From positions 1 through 64,000 of the forward strand of contig JAAUQL010000005.1 of the NCBI GenBank assembly GCA_012033595.1: a stretch of 64,000 nucleotides of DNA, written 5' to 3'. The stretch comes from Cyclobacteriaceae bacterium. GTDB lineage: Bacteria > Bacteroidota > Bacteroidia > Cytophagales > Cyclobacteriaceae. Of this stretch, positions 40,501 to 50,922 are shown piece after piece. The notes under the pieces are model-generated. The model was not told the DNA's origin, did not search any database, and worked only from the letters and a program-made list of their open reading frames with translations. Every line of letters begins with the position of its first letter. Position 1 is the stretch's first letter. The position numbers and the translations under genes were made by a program.

Positions 40501-40653
40501 GAAAGTAATGTATCGAAACTGCTTCAAATCACCGATGGTGGCGATACCCTGAGAATACACGAGCACAGGGCATACAACGTCCTGGAAGAAATTAATGTGA
40601 GGCCAAATGTTTGGTATTTGGCTAAAGTGAGAAATAAAGAAGAAAACGCATAA
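37509..40653 (+). CDS. actB: Alternative complex III subunit ActB (molybdopterin-like plus Fe-S), two frameshifts
   Basis: 1048 residues after two repairs, each one missing A (40305-40307, giving LGKMVLNPDV; and 40424-40425, giving [17 protein letters not shown]). The start at 37509 gives [21 protein letters not shown]-like motif ([22 protein letters not shown]) lies near residue 50. A molybdopterin-oxidoreductase-like domain without the cofactor-binding residues follows (about 60-730). The C-terminal ferredoxin domain has [40 protein letters not shown] and CSFCVQRI for Fe-S clusters. It passes electrons within ACIII on the periplasmic side. Confidence 0.93.
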
Positions 40654-40658
40654 TCTAT

Positions 40659-42032
40659 ATGGAAGTTGTTTCATCCGTACGTACCCCACTAGTTACCGGT
40701 GCCAAGACTGTAGGTGACGTTACTCAGGATATTTGTGAAAGGGTAGAGGCCAAACCGGCGAAATCCTGGTTTTTGGCTATAGCTATTTCACTTTGTTTTT
40801 TAGCAGTAGGTATTTACAGCCTCTATGTCACCCTTTGGGAAGGGATAGGAGTATGGGGTTTGAATAAGACCATTGGCTGGGCCTGGGACATCACCAACTT
40901 TGTGTGGTGGGTGGGAATCGGCCATGCCGGCACCTTGATATCTGCTATTTTATTGCTCTTTAGACAAAAGTGGAGGATGTCCATCAACCGGGCAGCAGAA
41001 GCCATGACCATATTCGCGGTAATTTGTGCAGCTATCTTTCCTTTGGTGCACATGGGCAGATTGTGGCTGGGTTTTTACTGGGTATTGCCATTGCCCAACA
41101 CCTTTGGGTCTCTTTGGGTCAATTTCAACAGTCCACTTCTTTGGGACGTGTTTGCCATCACCACCTACTTCACCGTATCGTTGGTGTTCTGGTACATTGG
41201 GTTAATCCCCGATTTTGCTACCATCAGAGACAGAGCTAAAAACAAAATATCTGCGGCCATCTACGGAGCACTTAGTTTTGGCTGGACCGGCGCAGCCAAA
41301 GATTGGTCGCGTTACGAAACTGTTTCGCTCATTCTGGCAGGTTTGGCCACCCCATTGGTGCTTTCGGTGCATACCATCGTATCTTTCGACTTTGCCACGT
41401 CCATCATACCGGGTTGGCACACCACCATCTTCCCACCTTACTTTGTGGCAGGGGCGGTGTTTTCCGGCTTTGCTATGGTATTGACCCTCATGCTCATTAC
41501 CCGTAAGGTTTACAAGCTGGAAGATTATATTACCATTCAGCATATCGAAAATATGAACATCATCATCATTGTGACGGGCTCCATCGTAGGAATCGCCTAT
41601 CTCACAGAGTTGTTCATGGCATGGTATTCTGGTGTATCTTACGAGCAATATGCCTTCCTCAACCGGGCCACCGGTCCATATTGGTGGGCATATGCCACCA
41701 TGATGACCTGCAACGTGGTGTCTCCTCAGCTATTCTGGTTCAAAAAAATCAGGACAAGCCTATGGGCAACCTTTGCACTATCTATTGTAGTAAATATTGG
41801 AATGTGGTTCGAGCGTTTCGTAATTATAGTCACCTCATTGCACAGAGACTTTTTGCCAAGTAGCTGGGCGATGTTTTATCCGACCTTCTACGACGTGGGC
41901 GATTATCTATTCACCTTTGGTTTTTTCTTTACGGCGTTTTTCTTGTTTGCCAAATTTTTCCCCGTGATTAATATGGCAGAGGTGAAGGGAATTATCAAGT
42001 CAAATACATCATCACAAAAAGCTTTGAAATAG
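40659..42032 (+). CDS. actC: Alternative complex III subunit ActC (NrfD/PsrC-like)
   Basis: 457 residues with about ten membrane helices, intact. NrfD-family marks: [21 protein letters not shown] (about 87-107), [44 protein letters not shown] and [19 protein letters not shown]. It is the quinol-oxidising membrane subunit of ACIII. Starts 6 bases after actB and is directly followed by actD. Confidence 0.95.
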   Translation: MEVVSSVRTPLVTGAKTVGDVTQDICERVEAKPAKSWFLAIAISLCFLAVGIYSLYVTLWEGIGVWGLNKTIGWAWDITNFVWWVGIGHAGTLISAILLLFRQKWRMSINRAAEAMTIFAVICAAIFPLVHMGRLWLGFYWVLPLPNTFGSLWVNFNSPLLWDVFAITTYFTVSLVFWYIGLIPDFATIRDRAKNKISAAIYGALSFGWTGAAKDWSRYETVSLILAGLATPLVLSVHTIVSFDFATSIIPGWHTTIFPPYFVAGAVFSGFAMVLTLMLITRKVYKLEDYITIQHIENMNIIIIVTGSIVGIAYLTELFMAWYSGVSYEQYAFLNRATGPYWWAYATMMTCNVVSPQLFWFKKIRTSLWATFALSIVVNIGMWFERFVIIVTSLHRDFLPSSWAMFYPTFYDVGDYLFTFGFFFTAFFLFAKFFPVINMAEVKGIIKSNTSSQKALK

Positions 42033-42563
42033 ATGACAACAGGAACCAACTATATCTTAGGTGTGTATGGAGACGATGATGCGGCGCTCAAAGCTGTAAA
42101 GCAAATCAGGGCCGCTGGTGTCAAAGTTCACGAAGTATACTCACCTTTTCCCATACATGGTATCGATGAGGCTCTTGGATACAAACGATCGCGTTTGCCC
42201 AGGGCTGCATTTATGTTTGGCACATTGGGTTTGATACTGGCCTTGACCATGCAATTCTGGATGCTTGGCTATGATTGGCAAATGATTATCGGAGGCAAAA
42301 ACTATGCTTCATTGCCGCCTTTTATCCCGGTTACATTCGAGCTTACGGTATTGCTAAGTGCTCTGGGCATGGTAGCTACCTTTATGATCGCAAGTGATTT
42401 GAAACCCTATAAAAAGGCCAGGATATTTGATATCAGGATCACAGACGATAAGCACGTAGTAGCTATCGATCTGGCAAGCAATAATGCGTTGGCAAAAGAA
42501 GAAATCAGCAGTATTGTTGCGCAATCAGGTGCTGAAGAGGTAAATGAAAAAATTTTTGAATAA
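42033..42563 (+). CDS. actD: Alternative complex III subunit ActD (DUF3341)
   Basis: 176 residues. The N-terminal cytoplasmic domain has YGDDDAALKAVKQIRAAGVKVHEVYSPFPIHGID, typical of DUF3341. Two membrane helices follow (about 60-80 and 95-118), then a soluble tail. It is a structural subunit of ACIII. Its ATG directly abuts the actC stop codon. Confidence 0.93.
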   Translation: MTTGTNYILGVYGDDDAALKAVKQIRAAGVKVHEVYSPFPIHGIDEALGYKRSRLPRAAFMFGTLGLILALTMQFWMLGYDWQMIIGGKNYASLPPFIPVTFELTVLLSALGMVATFMIASDLKPYKKARIFDIRITDDKHVVAIDLASNNALAKEEISSIVAQSGAEEVNEKIFE

Positions 42564-42574
42564 AACTCATTACA

Positions 42575-43201
42575 ATGAACAAAAGTAATATTCATTACAT
42601 ATTACTCATATTGCTGGGAATATCTTTGTGGTCTTGCAAAGCAGAAGATGATTTTCCCGGACTGGAATACGCTCCAAATATGTACCATTCGGTGCCCTAT
42701 GCTCCGCTAAGTCAGATTACCAATAAAGATGCCGGTCAGTGGCTGAGCAATAGAGAAGATGGATTGGGAGAATATTATAATTCCAATCCACACAATCCGC
42801 ACAATATGAACATGCGTCCTCCGGTGCCAAATACGATCAAAAGAACAGAAAATGGTTTTCTGCCATATCGCATACACAAAGATAGTGTTGAATATGCCGG
42901 CAGGGTATTGGTGAATCCGTATGATTCTTCGGCTGAAGTGCTGGCAACCGGCAAAGAGCTGTACACGGTGTATTGTGGGGCATGTCATGGGGAGACCGGG
43001 CAGGGTGACGGTCTGGTCGGCAAAGTATTTATGGGAGTGCCGGCATACAATGTGGGTCGGGTCAGGGATCTGCCACAAGGTCAGATTTTCCATACCATCA
43101 CCTACGGTCGGGGTCGAATGATGTCTCATGCCTCCCAGGTAGATATTGACGAAAGGTGGAAAATTGCCCGATATGTTCAACTATTACAAAATCAAAACTA
43201 A
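42575..43201 (+). CDS. actE: Alternative complex III subunit ActE (mono-heme cytochrome c lipoprotein)
   Basis: 208 residues. The lipoprotein signal ends at LWSCKAED (Cys about residue 21). A single heme site CGACH lies near 132-136 in YTVYCGACHGETGQGDG, and a likely Met ligand is in GRGRMMSHASQV. It is membrane-anchored and acts as the electron carrier of ACIII toward the oxidase. Intact, 11 bases after actD. Confidence 0.92.
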   Translation: MNKSNIHYILLILLGISLWSCKAEDDFPGLEYAPNMYHSVPYAPLSQITNKDAGQWLSNREDGLGEYYNSNPHNPHNMNMRPPVPNTIKRTENGFLPYRIHKDSVEYAGRVLVNPYDSSAEVLATGKELYTVYCGACHGETGQGDGLVGKVFMGVPAYNVGRVRDLPQGQIFHTITYGRGRMMSHASQVDIDERWKIARYVQLLQNQN

Positions 43202-43221
43202 GACCAACTTAAAAGATCATC

Positions 43222-44483
43222 ATGTCTGAAGATAAATTTGTTTTTACCGCTGATAGTCAAAAAAAACTATGGTTGGCCAAGCTTGCGGGTCTTGTTTTGG
43301 TCGTGGTAGGAATTTTATTCCTGGTATTTGGCAGTCATGGCCATGAAGATGCTGAGGCCACAGGCCATCACTTTCACTGGTTGCACCGGATATGGGTAAA
43401 TCTCTGGATCAACAACATTTATTTTCTGGGCATATCTTTGAGTGGGGTATTGTTCCTTGCCTTGCAATATGCATCGCAGGCGGGTTGGTCAGCCTATATC
43501 AAGCGTGTTCCCGAAGCATTTGGAGGATGGCTTGTATTTGGTTTTGGACTCACCTTAATTACTTTCGGCTTGGCCAATTTTGCCGGGCCATATCATTTTC
43601 ACTTGTTTCATTGGCTCGACAGCTCCCTCTATGTGGAAGGTGGAGAGCATTACGATCCGATAATAGCCGGTAAAAGAGCTTACCTCAATATCGCATTTTT
43701 CCTGGGTCGAATGATCGCCTATTTCGTGCTCTGGATCATGATGTTCCGATTTATCAGAAATGAATCGCTCAAAGAAGATCAGTTTGGCGGCGATGGGCAT
43801 TGGCGCAAAATGCGTGTCTATTCTACGGTATTTATTATCCTGTTTGCTATCACTTCTTCTACCGCAGCGTGGGACTGGGTGCTATCTATCGACACCCACT
43901 GGTTCAGCACCATGTTTGGCTGGTATGTCTTTGCCAGTTGGTTTGTGGCAGGGCTTTCGGCCATCACCTTGCTCGTCATTTGGCTGAGAGAGCAGGGGCT
44001 TCTGATGCAGCTCAATTCCAGTCACCTGCACGACCTGGGCAAGTATGTGTTTGCGTTCAGTATTTTCTGGACTTACATTTGGTTTTCGCAGTTTTTGCTG
44101 ATCTACTATGCCAATATACCCGAAGAAACCATATACTATGTAGAAAGGCTCAAGAGTGGCCAATATGCGTGGGTATTTTTCCTCAATATTTTGCTAAACT
44201 TTATCTTTCCGTTTTTGGTTTTAATGACCAGAGACTCAAAAAGGCACACTATTTCTTGAAAATAGTGTGTACCGTGGTGCTGATTGGTCATTGGTTTGAT
44301 TTTTATCTGATGATTACACCGGGCACCCTGAGAGAAAATGGTGGAGTTGGATTTATCGAAATTGGAATGGCTTTGCTCTTCGCTGCCGGTTTTATATTTG
44401 TTGTATTGCGAACTTTGGCCAAAGCTCCACTGGTAGCTCAAAATCACCCGATGCTGGAAGAGAGCCTGCATCACCATATTTAG
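43222..44483 (+). CDS. actF: Alternative complex III subunit ActF (ActC-like membrane subunit), one frameshift
   Basis: 420 residues after adding one A to the run at 44238-44242, which turns the break into DSKKAHYFLKIVCTVVLIGHWFDFYLMI. It has about ten membrane helices. Familiar ActF segments: WAWDWVLSIDTHWFSTMFGWYVFASW-like stretch (near 215-235), SSHLHDLGKYVFAFSIFWTYIWFSQFLLIYYANIPEE and the C-terminal HPMLEESLHHHI. The N-terminal loop carries several His (GSHGHEDAEATGHHFHW). Last ACIII gene; two hairpins separate it from coxB. Confidence 0.92.
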
Positions 44484-44505
44484 TTTGTTGTCGCTTGCAA
44501 AGTAA

Positions 44506-44579
44506 TTCACGGCTTTCCGTGAAAGTTTTATAATAGTTGTTGTTAAGTAAAAGAGTGCTGTGAATCGTGGTAGATTCAC
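44506..44579 (+). terminator. Two tandem hairpins between actF and coxB
   Basis: Hairpin 1: TTCACGG (44506-44512) / CCGTGAA (44517-44523), loop CTTT, followed by AGTTTTAT. Hairpin 2: GTGAATC (44560-44566) / GATTCAC (44573-44579), loop GTGGTA, followed by a T-rich tract. They divide the act genes from the cox genes in a 152-base gap and may act as a partial terminator or an mRNA processing/stabilising site. Confidence 0.6.
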
Positions 44580-44635
44580 GATTGTTTCTTTTACACGCTT
44601 TTAAAGTTTTATTAAGGTACTAGCTTAAAATAATT

Positions 44636-45681
44636 ATGATTGGATTTTCGATCGCAGTCGGGGTTATACTTATCCTCGCCATTCTGCTATTGATCTTCAG
44701 GCTGCACACATTGGTAAATGTGATGAACAAGTCTGATGAAAAGATTGGAAGTGGAAGCAACAAGACCAATGCCTTGCTGCTGTTGCTTTTATGATAGTAT
44801 GCTTCATACTATTGTTTTGGTACTCCATTAAGGAATTCGACACCTATCAAATTCCCATAGCTTCTGAACATGGGGTCATTACCGACCGGTTGTTTTGGAT
44901 CACAATGGCGATTACCGGTATTGTTTTTATCATTACCCAAATTCTGCTTTTTTACTTTTCGTATAAATATCAGCACAGTCCGAGGCGTAGCGCCCTCTAT
45001 TTTCCCGACAATTATAAGCTTGAGTTCATCTGGACCATCGTACCGGCAGTAGTGCTTACCATTCTGGTAGTTTATGGTCTTACGGTTTGGAACAAGGTAA
45101 TGGCTCCTGCACCTGAAGATGCGGAGGTAGTAGAAATATTGGGCTATCAATTTGCATGGAAGGTGCGGTATCCCGGCAAGGATGAGACCCTGGGAGCGTA
45201 TGACTTCAGGAAAATAGATGCAGTAAATGATTTTGGGTTGGACTTTACGGATAAGGCGACTTTTGACGATTTTTCACCAAGAGAATTGCACCTCCCCAAA
45301 GGCCAGCCGGTCGAATTCAGGATTAGGGCCAGGGATGTGCTACACAGTGTTTTTGCTCCGCACTTCAGGTTGAAAATGGACGCTGTGCCCGGTATGCCTA
45401 CCCGTTTTTGGTTTGTGCCCACCAAAACAACCGCCGAAATGAGAGAAGAAACCGGCAATCCGGAATTTAACTATGAAATAGCCTGTACCGAAGTATGTGG
45501 AAGGGGACATTTTTCTATGCGCCTGCTGGTAATCGTGGAAGAGCCCGAAGCATATGAGCAATGGAAAGCCGAGCAAGAACCATGGCTTTCTAAAAATCCA
45601 GAATATTTGTCATCCGTTCCGGAAAACCTGAAGGAACTGGCCATGATCAAATCACAAATAGAACACACAGCAATAAACTGA
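44636..45681 (+). CDS. coxB: Cytochrome c oxidase subunit II, one frameshift
   Basis: 348 residues. The ATG at 44636 opens a hydrophobic leader (MIGFSIAVGVILILAILLL) that stops early. One extra T in the run 44787-44790 joins it to FMIVCFILLFWYSIKEF. Two further membrane helices follow and then the CuA cupredoxin domain, with the His ligand in RDVLHSVFAPHF and the CuA loop CTEVCGRGHFSM. There is no C-terminal cytochrome c domain, so electrons come from a separate cytochrome, probably ActE. It accepts electrons for the heme-copper oxidase. Confidence 0.93.
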
Positions 45682-45710
45682 CAGCAGTCTGAAAATAAAA
45701 TTAGATATTT

Positions 45711-47569
45711 ATGGCTTCAACAGTAGTAGATGAGCACGTAGATCACACCTTGGACGATCACACTCACGACCATCACGAGCATCACGAAAATTTCATCACC
45801 AAATACATATTCAGCACAGACCATAAGACCATAGCCAAACAGTACCTGATCACTGGTATTTTTTGGGCCTTGATAGGTGGTTTCTTATCTCTGATTTTCC
45901 GTTTGCAATTGGGTTTTCCTGAGACGCAACTGGAGTGGCTGCGACCCTTGCTTGGCAAGTGGATTACCACGGCAGGCAAACTGGATCCGGAGTTTTATCT
46001 CGCCCTGGTTACCATGCACGGCACCATTATGGTGTTTTTTGTATTAACTGCCGGGCTGAGTGGTACGTTTAGCAATTTCCTTATTCCCTTGCAGATTGGC
46101 GCCCGTGACATGGCGTCCGGTTTTATGAACATGCTATCGTATTGGTTCTTTTTTGCTTCCAGCGTTATTATGTTCTTTTCCTTGTTTATAGAAACAGGTC
46201 CGGCTTCGGGCGGCTGGGTTATTTATCCTCCGCTAAGCGCACTACCGCAGGCTATGTCCGGCTCCGGGCTCGGGATGACACTGTGGCTTATAGCGATGGC
46301 CTTGTTTATAGTGAGTACCTTGCTGGGAGGTATCAATTACATTACCACCATCATTAATTTGCGAACACTGGGCATGTCGTTTCTGAAATTGCCCCTTACC
46401 ATTTGGTCTTTCTTTTTTACCGCTATCATTGGCTTGCTCTCGTTTCCGGTATTGCTCGGCGCTGCCTTGCTGCTCATCTTCGACAGGAGCTTTGGTACCA
46501 GTTTTTATCTCTCTGATATTTATATTGCCGGAGAGGCGCTGCCTCACATGGGCGGTAGTCCCATCTTGTTCCAGCATTTATTCTGGTTTCTTGGTCATCC
46601 CGAGGTGTACATAGTAATCATGCCCGCTTTTGGTATCACCAGTGAAATCATATCTACCAACAGCCGCAAACCCATTTTTGGATATAAAGCTATGATCATT
46701 TCCCTATTGGGAATTACCGTGCTATCATTTGTGGTCTGGGCACATCATATGTTTGTGAGCGGAATGAACCCATTTTTGGGGTCTATATTTATGTTGCTTA
46801 CGCTGATTATTGCCATACCCTCGGCGGTAAAGGTATTTAACTACCTCACGACCTTGTGGAAGGGAAATATCATATTTACTCCGGCCATGTTGTTTTCTAT
46901 CGGATTGGTTTCTTTCTTTATTTCCGGTGGTTAACCGGGCTTTTTGTTGGCAATTCTGCCATCGATATTCAATTGCATGATACCTATTTCATAGTGGCGC
47001 ATTTTCATTTGGTTATGGGCAGCGCTGCCTTCTTTGGAATGTTGGCCGGGGTGTATCACTGGTTTCCCAAGATGTTTGGCCGGATGATGGATACCAAATT
47101 AGGATACGTTCATTTTTGGCTTTCATTTATAGGTATTTATATGGTTTTTTTCCCCATGCACTATATTGGCATTGCAGGCTTTCCGCGCAGGTATTATTCA
47201 TTCACCAATTTCGATGCCTTTAGCAGCTTTGTAGAGCTCAACTCCTTTGTGAGTATAGCGGCCATTATTACTTTTGCGGCTCAATTCATCTTTCTTTTCA
47301 ATTTTTTCTACAGCATATACAAAGGCAAAAAAGCACCGCTTAATCCGTGGAATTCAAATACTCTGGAGTGGACTACACCCCGGTTGCCTGTACATGGCAA
47401 CTGGCCAGGGCCGATTCCCATGGTATATCGATGGCCTTATGACTATAGCAAACCCGGGGCAAAGCAGGACTTTATTCCACAACATGTACCGTTTTCGGCC
47501 ACGCGGGAGTCGAATTTGCCACATGAAAATGAATTGATTGAGGAAGAAAAGGAAATTGCAAAAGCTTAA
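45711..47569 (+). CDS. coxA: Cytochrome c oxidase subunit I, one frameshift
   Basis: 619 residues after adding one T at 46931-46932 ([19 protein letters not shown]). Twelve or more membrane helices. Heme-copper ligands are present: MHGTIMVFF (low-spin heme His), [17 protein letters not shown] (CuB His and cross-linked Tyr), [12 protein letters not shown] (CuB His pair) and [16 protein letters not shown] (heme His). The GHPEV motif marks an A1-type proton pathway. The N-terminus is remarkably His/Asp-rich ([19 protein letters not shown]). It reduces oxygen to water and pumps protons. Its stop overlaps the ctaA start by one base. Confidence 0.95.
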
Positions 47570-48632
47570 TGGCTTTCAAAGACAAACATAGCGGTTTCAA
47601 AAAACTCAGTTTAGCCACCTTAGTCGCGGTTTACTTCCTCATTTTGATTGGGGGTGTGGTACGAAGTACAGGATCTGGCATGGGATGTCCCGATTGGCCA
47701 AAATGCTTTGGCAGGTGGGTGCCGCCCACAGACGTGGCCGAGCTTCCGGATAATTATAAGGAAGACTACTCTGCCTACAGACATCAAAAAAATGTGCGTT
47801 TTGCCCGTTATCTGCGTTTGTTCGGCATGGACTCCAAAGCTGATCAAATTACTACTGACCAATCTATTTTGGAAGAGGCCAATTTCAATGTTTACAAAAC
47901 CTGGACCGAATATGCCAATCGCCTCGCCGGGGTCAGCATTGGTCTGTTTATCTTTGCTATGGCCATAGGTTCGTGGGCCTACTTCAAAGAAGATCCTCCG
48001 GTATTTTTTTATCGCTGTTTACTTTCCTGCTTGTAGGATTTCAGGGATGGATTGGTTCCATTGTGGTTTCTACAAACCTGACGCCATGGATGATCACCAT
48101 CCATATGATCATTGCATTGCTCATAGTTTTGCTGTTGATCTATATCAATTTTAGGATTAGAATGCCAATTGATTATAAATCAGCAGCCATACAAAATAAA
48201 ACACTGGTTTACCTGTCCATTTTGTGCCTGGTGACGCTGGCGGTGCAGATTGTACTTGGCACGCAGGTCCGCGAATCTATAGACATGATATCGGCCAGCC
48301 TGGATTATAACTTCAGGAATAGCTGGGTTAACCAGCTTGGGCTTGATTTTTATATCCACCGTTCCTTTTCTCTGTTGATCCTGGCATTGCATATTTGGCT
48401 TTTGGTGGTGGTTTTGCGAAACAACCATCAATCGAGCCGGGTGAAAGCGATGGGCAAATATGTGGTTTTGCTGATCGTTTTGGAAATTTTCACCGGTATT
48501 ATTATGGCCTACTTTGGCATGCCACCATTTATGCAGCCCATCCACTTGCTATTGAGCACAGTGATTTTTGGTGCGCTTTATTATATGTCTTTATTGATCA
48601 AAAATGAAGATAAAACATATGCTCCCAGCTGA
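47569..48632 (+). CDS. ctaA: Heme A synthase CtaA, one frameshift
   Basis: 354 residues after adding one T to the T7 run at 48004-48010 ([20 protein letters not shown]). Eight membrane helices. The first heme-binding half starts [30 protein letters not shown], and ligand His residues lie in [27 protein letters not shown] and MQPIHLLLS. It oxidises the heme O methyl group to the formyl group of heme A. The start codon overlaps the coxA stop (TAATG), so translation is coupled. Confidence 0.93.
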
Positions 48633-48633
48633 T

Positions 48634-49533
48634 ATGACTACAGATACAACTCAACATATTGCACATTCGGCTTTTTTAGTGCACAAACTAAAAAGCTATT
48701 ATGAATTATTAAAGTTCAGGTTAAGCTTTTTGGTGGCCTTCTCTTCTGGGTTTGGGTATATCCTTGGCAGCCAGGGCAACATCAACTGGGCAACATTCAC
48801 AGCATTTTGTCTTGGGGGCTTGTTGGTAAGCGGAGGTTCCATCACCATCAATCAAATAATAGAAAAAGACTATGATAAGGTGATGAAGCGCACCATGAAC
48901 AGACCCTTGCCTACGCAAAGGGTGAGCCGCAGCGAGGCAGCAGTGTATGCAGCAGTTTTATTGCTCATCGGATTTTCTCTGATCTTGATCTATGCCAATT
49001 TACTTACCCTGCTCATTTCCATCGTTTCGATGCTGCTGTATTGCTTCGTCTATACCCCATTGAAACGTGTAGGGCCTATTGCAGTATTTGTAGGTGCCAT
49101 ACCGGGCGCTTTGCCACCATTTTTGGGTTGGGTTGCGGCTACAGGGCATATTACCTATGAGGCATGGATCATTTTTGGTATTCAATTTATCTGGCAGTTT
49201 CCACACTTCTGGGCTATTGCCTGGCTTGCCGACGAAGATTATAAAAAGGCAGGCTTTAAGTTGCTGCCTGCCAATGGCACCAAGGATATGAAAACAGCCA
49301 TCAATATCATGATTTATACCCTCTTTCTACTGCCTTTGGGGCTATTGCCTGCAAAGTTCGGAGTGGCCGGTATCAATTCCGCCATCATTGCCACAATTTG
49401 CGGTGTATTGTTTTTGGCACAGACCTTCAGTTTGATGCGCGACAATTCTCGCAAATCTGCATTGAAGATCATGTATGGATCTTTTCTCTATTTGCCTATT
49501 GTTCAAATCGCCTATCTCGTAGATAAAATATAA
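48634..49533 (+). CDS. ctaB: Protoheme IX farnesyltransferase CtaB
   Basis: 299 residues from the ATG at 48634, one base after the ctaA stop. A further in-frame ATG at 48604 would overlap ctaA. UbiA-family polyprenyl transferase: first Asp-rich motif INQIIEKDYDKVMKRTMNRPLP (near 76-97), second motif AWLADEDYKKAGFKLLP (near 205-221), about eight to nine membrane helices. It makes heme O, the substrate of CtaA, from heme B and farnesyl diphosphate. The stop overlaps the next start (TAATG). Confidence 0.94.
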   Translation: MTTDTTQHIAHSAFLVHKLKSYYELLKFRLSFLVAFSSGFGYILGSQGNINWATFTAFCLGGLLVSGGSITINQIIEKDYDKVMKRTMNRPLPTQRVSRSEAAVYAAVLLLIGFSLILIYANLLTLLISIVSMLLYCFVYTPLKRVGPIAVFVGAIPGALPPFLGWVAATGHITYEAWIIFGIQFIWQFPHFWAIAWLADEDYKKAGFKLLPANGTKDMKTAINIMIYTLFLLPLGLLPAKFGVAGINSAIIATICGVLFLAQTFSLMRDNSRKSALKIMYGSFLYLPIVQIAYLVDKI

Positions 49534-50117
49534 TGGTAAACCAGGAATTACATATTGAAAATCCAAAGCCGACATTGTCGATGCATCCGCAGAAATTTGC
49601 GCTGTGGTTGTTTATTGTGTCTATCGTCATGCTTTTTGCTGCACTCACCAGTGCCTATATCGTGAAACAGGCGGATGGTAATTGGCTGTCATTCCAATTG
49701 CCGGGCATTTTCGCCATCAATACAGTCATCATCGCTTTGAGTAGCCTAACGATGCACCTGGCCTATTTGGCAGCGAAAAGGGATGATTTGTCACGGATCA
49801 GGTGGATGCTCCTGATCACGGTGGTATTGGGCTTATTGTTTCTCGTTGGGCAATATATTTCCTGGGCAGAATTGGTGGCCGGCGATGTGTATTTTGTGAG
49901 CAACTATGCATCCGGTTCATTTATTTATATTTTCACCGGACTACACGCAGTTCACCTGATAAGTGGCATTGTGTTTTTGTTCATCACCTTCTGGTCATCT
50001 GTCAGGCTAAATATCCATTCCAAAAATATGGTGAGAATAGAAATGTGCATGACGTATTGGCACTTTTTGGGTGGTCTTTGGTTGTACTTATACTTATTCT
50101 TATTGTTTAATTTGTAG
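49533..50117 (+). CDS. Cytochrome c oxidase subunit III (first copy)
   Basis: 194 residues with five membrane helices. Heme-copper oxidase subunit III motifs: FALWLFIVSIVMLFAALTSAYIV and FIYIFTGLHAVHLISGIVFLF. It stabilises subunit I and binds lipid. Its start overlaps the ctaB stop. Two subunit III genes in a row are normal for Bacteroidota oxidase loci. Confidence 0.9.
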   Translation: MVNQELHIENPKPTLSMHPQKFALWLFIVSIVMLFAALTSAYIVKQADGNWLSFQLPGIFAINTVIIALSSLTMHLAYLAAKRDDLSRIRWMLLITVVLGLLFLVGQYISWAELVAGDVYFVSNYASGSFIYIFTGLHAVHLISGIVFLFITFWSSVRLNIHSKNMVRIEMCMTYWHFLGGLWLYLYLFLLFNL

Positions 50118-50133
50118 TAACTAAAATACATTT

Positions 50134-50907
50134 ATGGCATCTTCAGCTATAGCAGAAAAATCAGGTAAAAACCTTTGGGACGGTGGGGCATCGCCGATGA
50201 AGGCAAGTTATGGAAAACTCATGATGTGGTTCTTCCTGTTGTCTGATGCATTTACGTTTTCCGGTTTGTTGATTACCTATGGATTGCTAAGGAGCAGCCA
50301 CCCTGCATACCGTGGCGCCCATGCCGATTTTGTTCCATCACAAGAATATTGGCCGATTCCCGAAAAAATATTTGATGCTGTGCCCTTCTTGCATGGCGTG
50401 TCCATTCCTTTGGCCTTTGTTGGCCTTATGACCTTCATTCTCATTATGAGCAGCGTCACCATGGTATTGGCAGTAGAAGCCGGCCATAGAATGGACAAAA
50501 AAAATGTGATGAAATGGATGCTTTGGACCATCATTGGTGGCTTTGCCTTTTTAGGATGTCAGGCCTGGGAATGGTCGCATTTTATCACCGGTTCGGGCAA
50601 AGAAGGATGGGGCATTGACCTGAACGGCGACGGGATATTGCAGGCTGGGGTGGATTTTTTCGGAGCCAACCTGGCCATGAACGAATATGGCCCACAGTTG
50701 TTTGCCGACTTGTTTTTCTTTATCACTGGTTTTCATGGCACCCATGTCCTTAGCGGAGTGGTGCTCAATGTGATTGTATTTTATCAGGCTTCGGTAGGTA
50801 CCTTTGAGCGCCGTGGCCACTATGAAATGGTCGAAAAGGTGGGTCTGTACTGGCACTTTGTCGATCTGGTCTGGGTATTCGTTTTCACATTTTTCTACTT
50901 GATTTAA
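50134..50907 (+). CDS. Cytochrome c oxidase subunit III (second copy)
   Basis: 257 residues with about five to six membrane helices. Subunit III features: KLMMWFFLLSDAFTFSGLLITYGLLR, CQAWEWSHFI, FFFITGFHGTHVLSGVVLNVIVF and LYWHFVDLVWVFVFTFFYL. A soluble loop (DLNGDGILQAGVDFFGANLA) contains an Asp-rich DxNxDG stretch resembling a calcium-binding loop. Sixteen bases after the first copy, same operon. Confidence 0.92.
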   Translation: MASSAIAEKSGKNLWDGGASPMKASYGKLMMWFFLLSDAFTFSGLLITYGLLRSSHPAYRGAHADFVPSQEYWPIPEKIFDAVPFLHGVSIPLAFVGLMTFILIMSSVTMVLAVEAGHRMDKKNVMKWMLWTIIGGFAFLGCQAWEWSHFITGSGKEGWGIDLNGDGILQAGVDFFGANLAMNEYGPQLFADLFFFITGFHGTHVLSGVVLNVIVFYQASVGTFERRGHYEMVEKVGLYWHFVDLVWVFVFTFFYLI

Positions 50908-50922
50908 AAAAATTTAGTATAT

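Noticed and set aside
43800-44483. Separate 227-codon gene overlapping actF
   Set aside because: Only its last 75 codons are real, being the actF C-terminus in the shifted frame. The rest is a shadow of actF.
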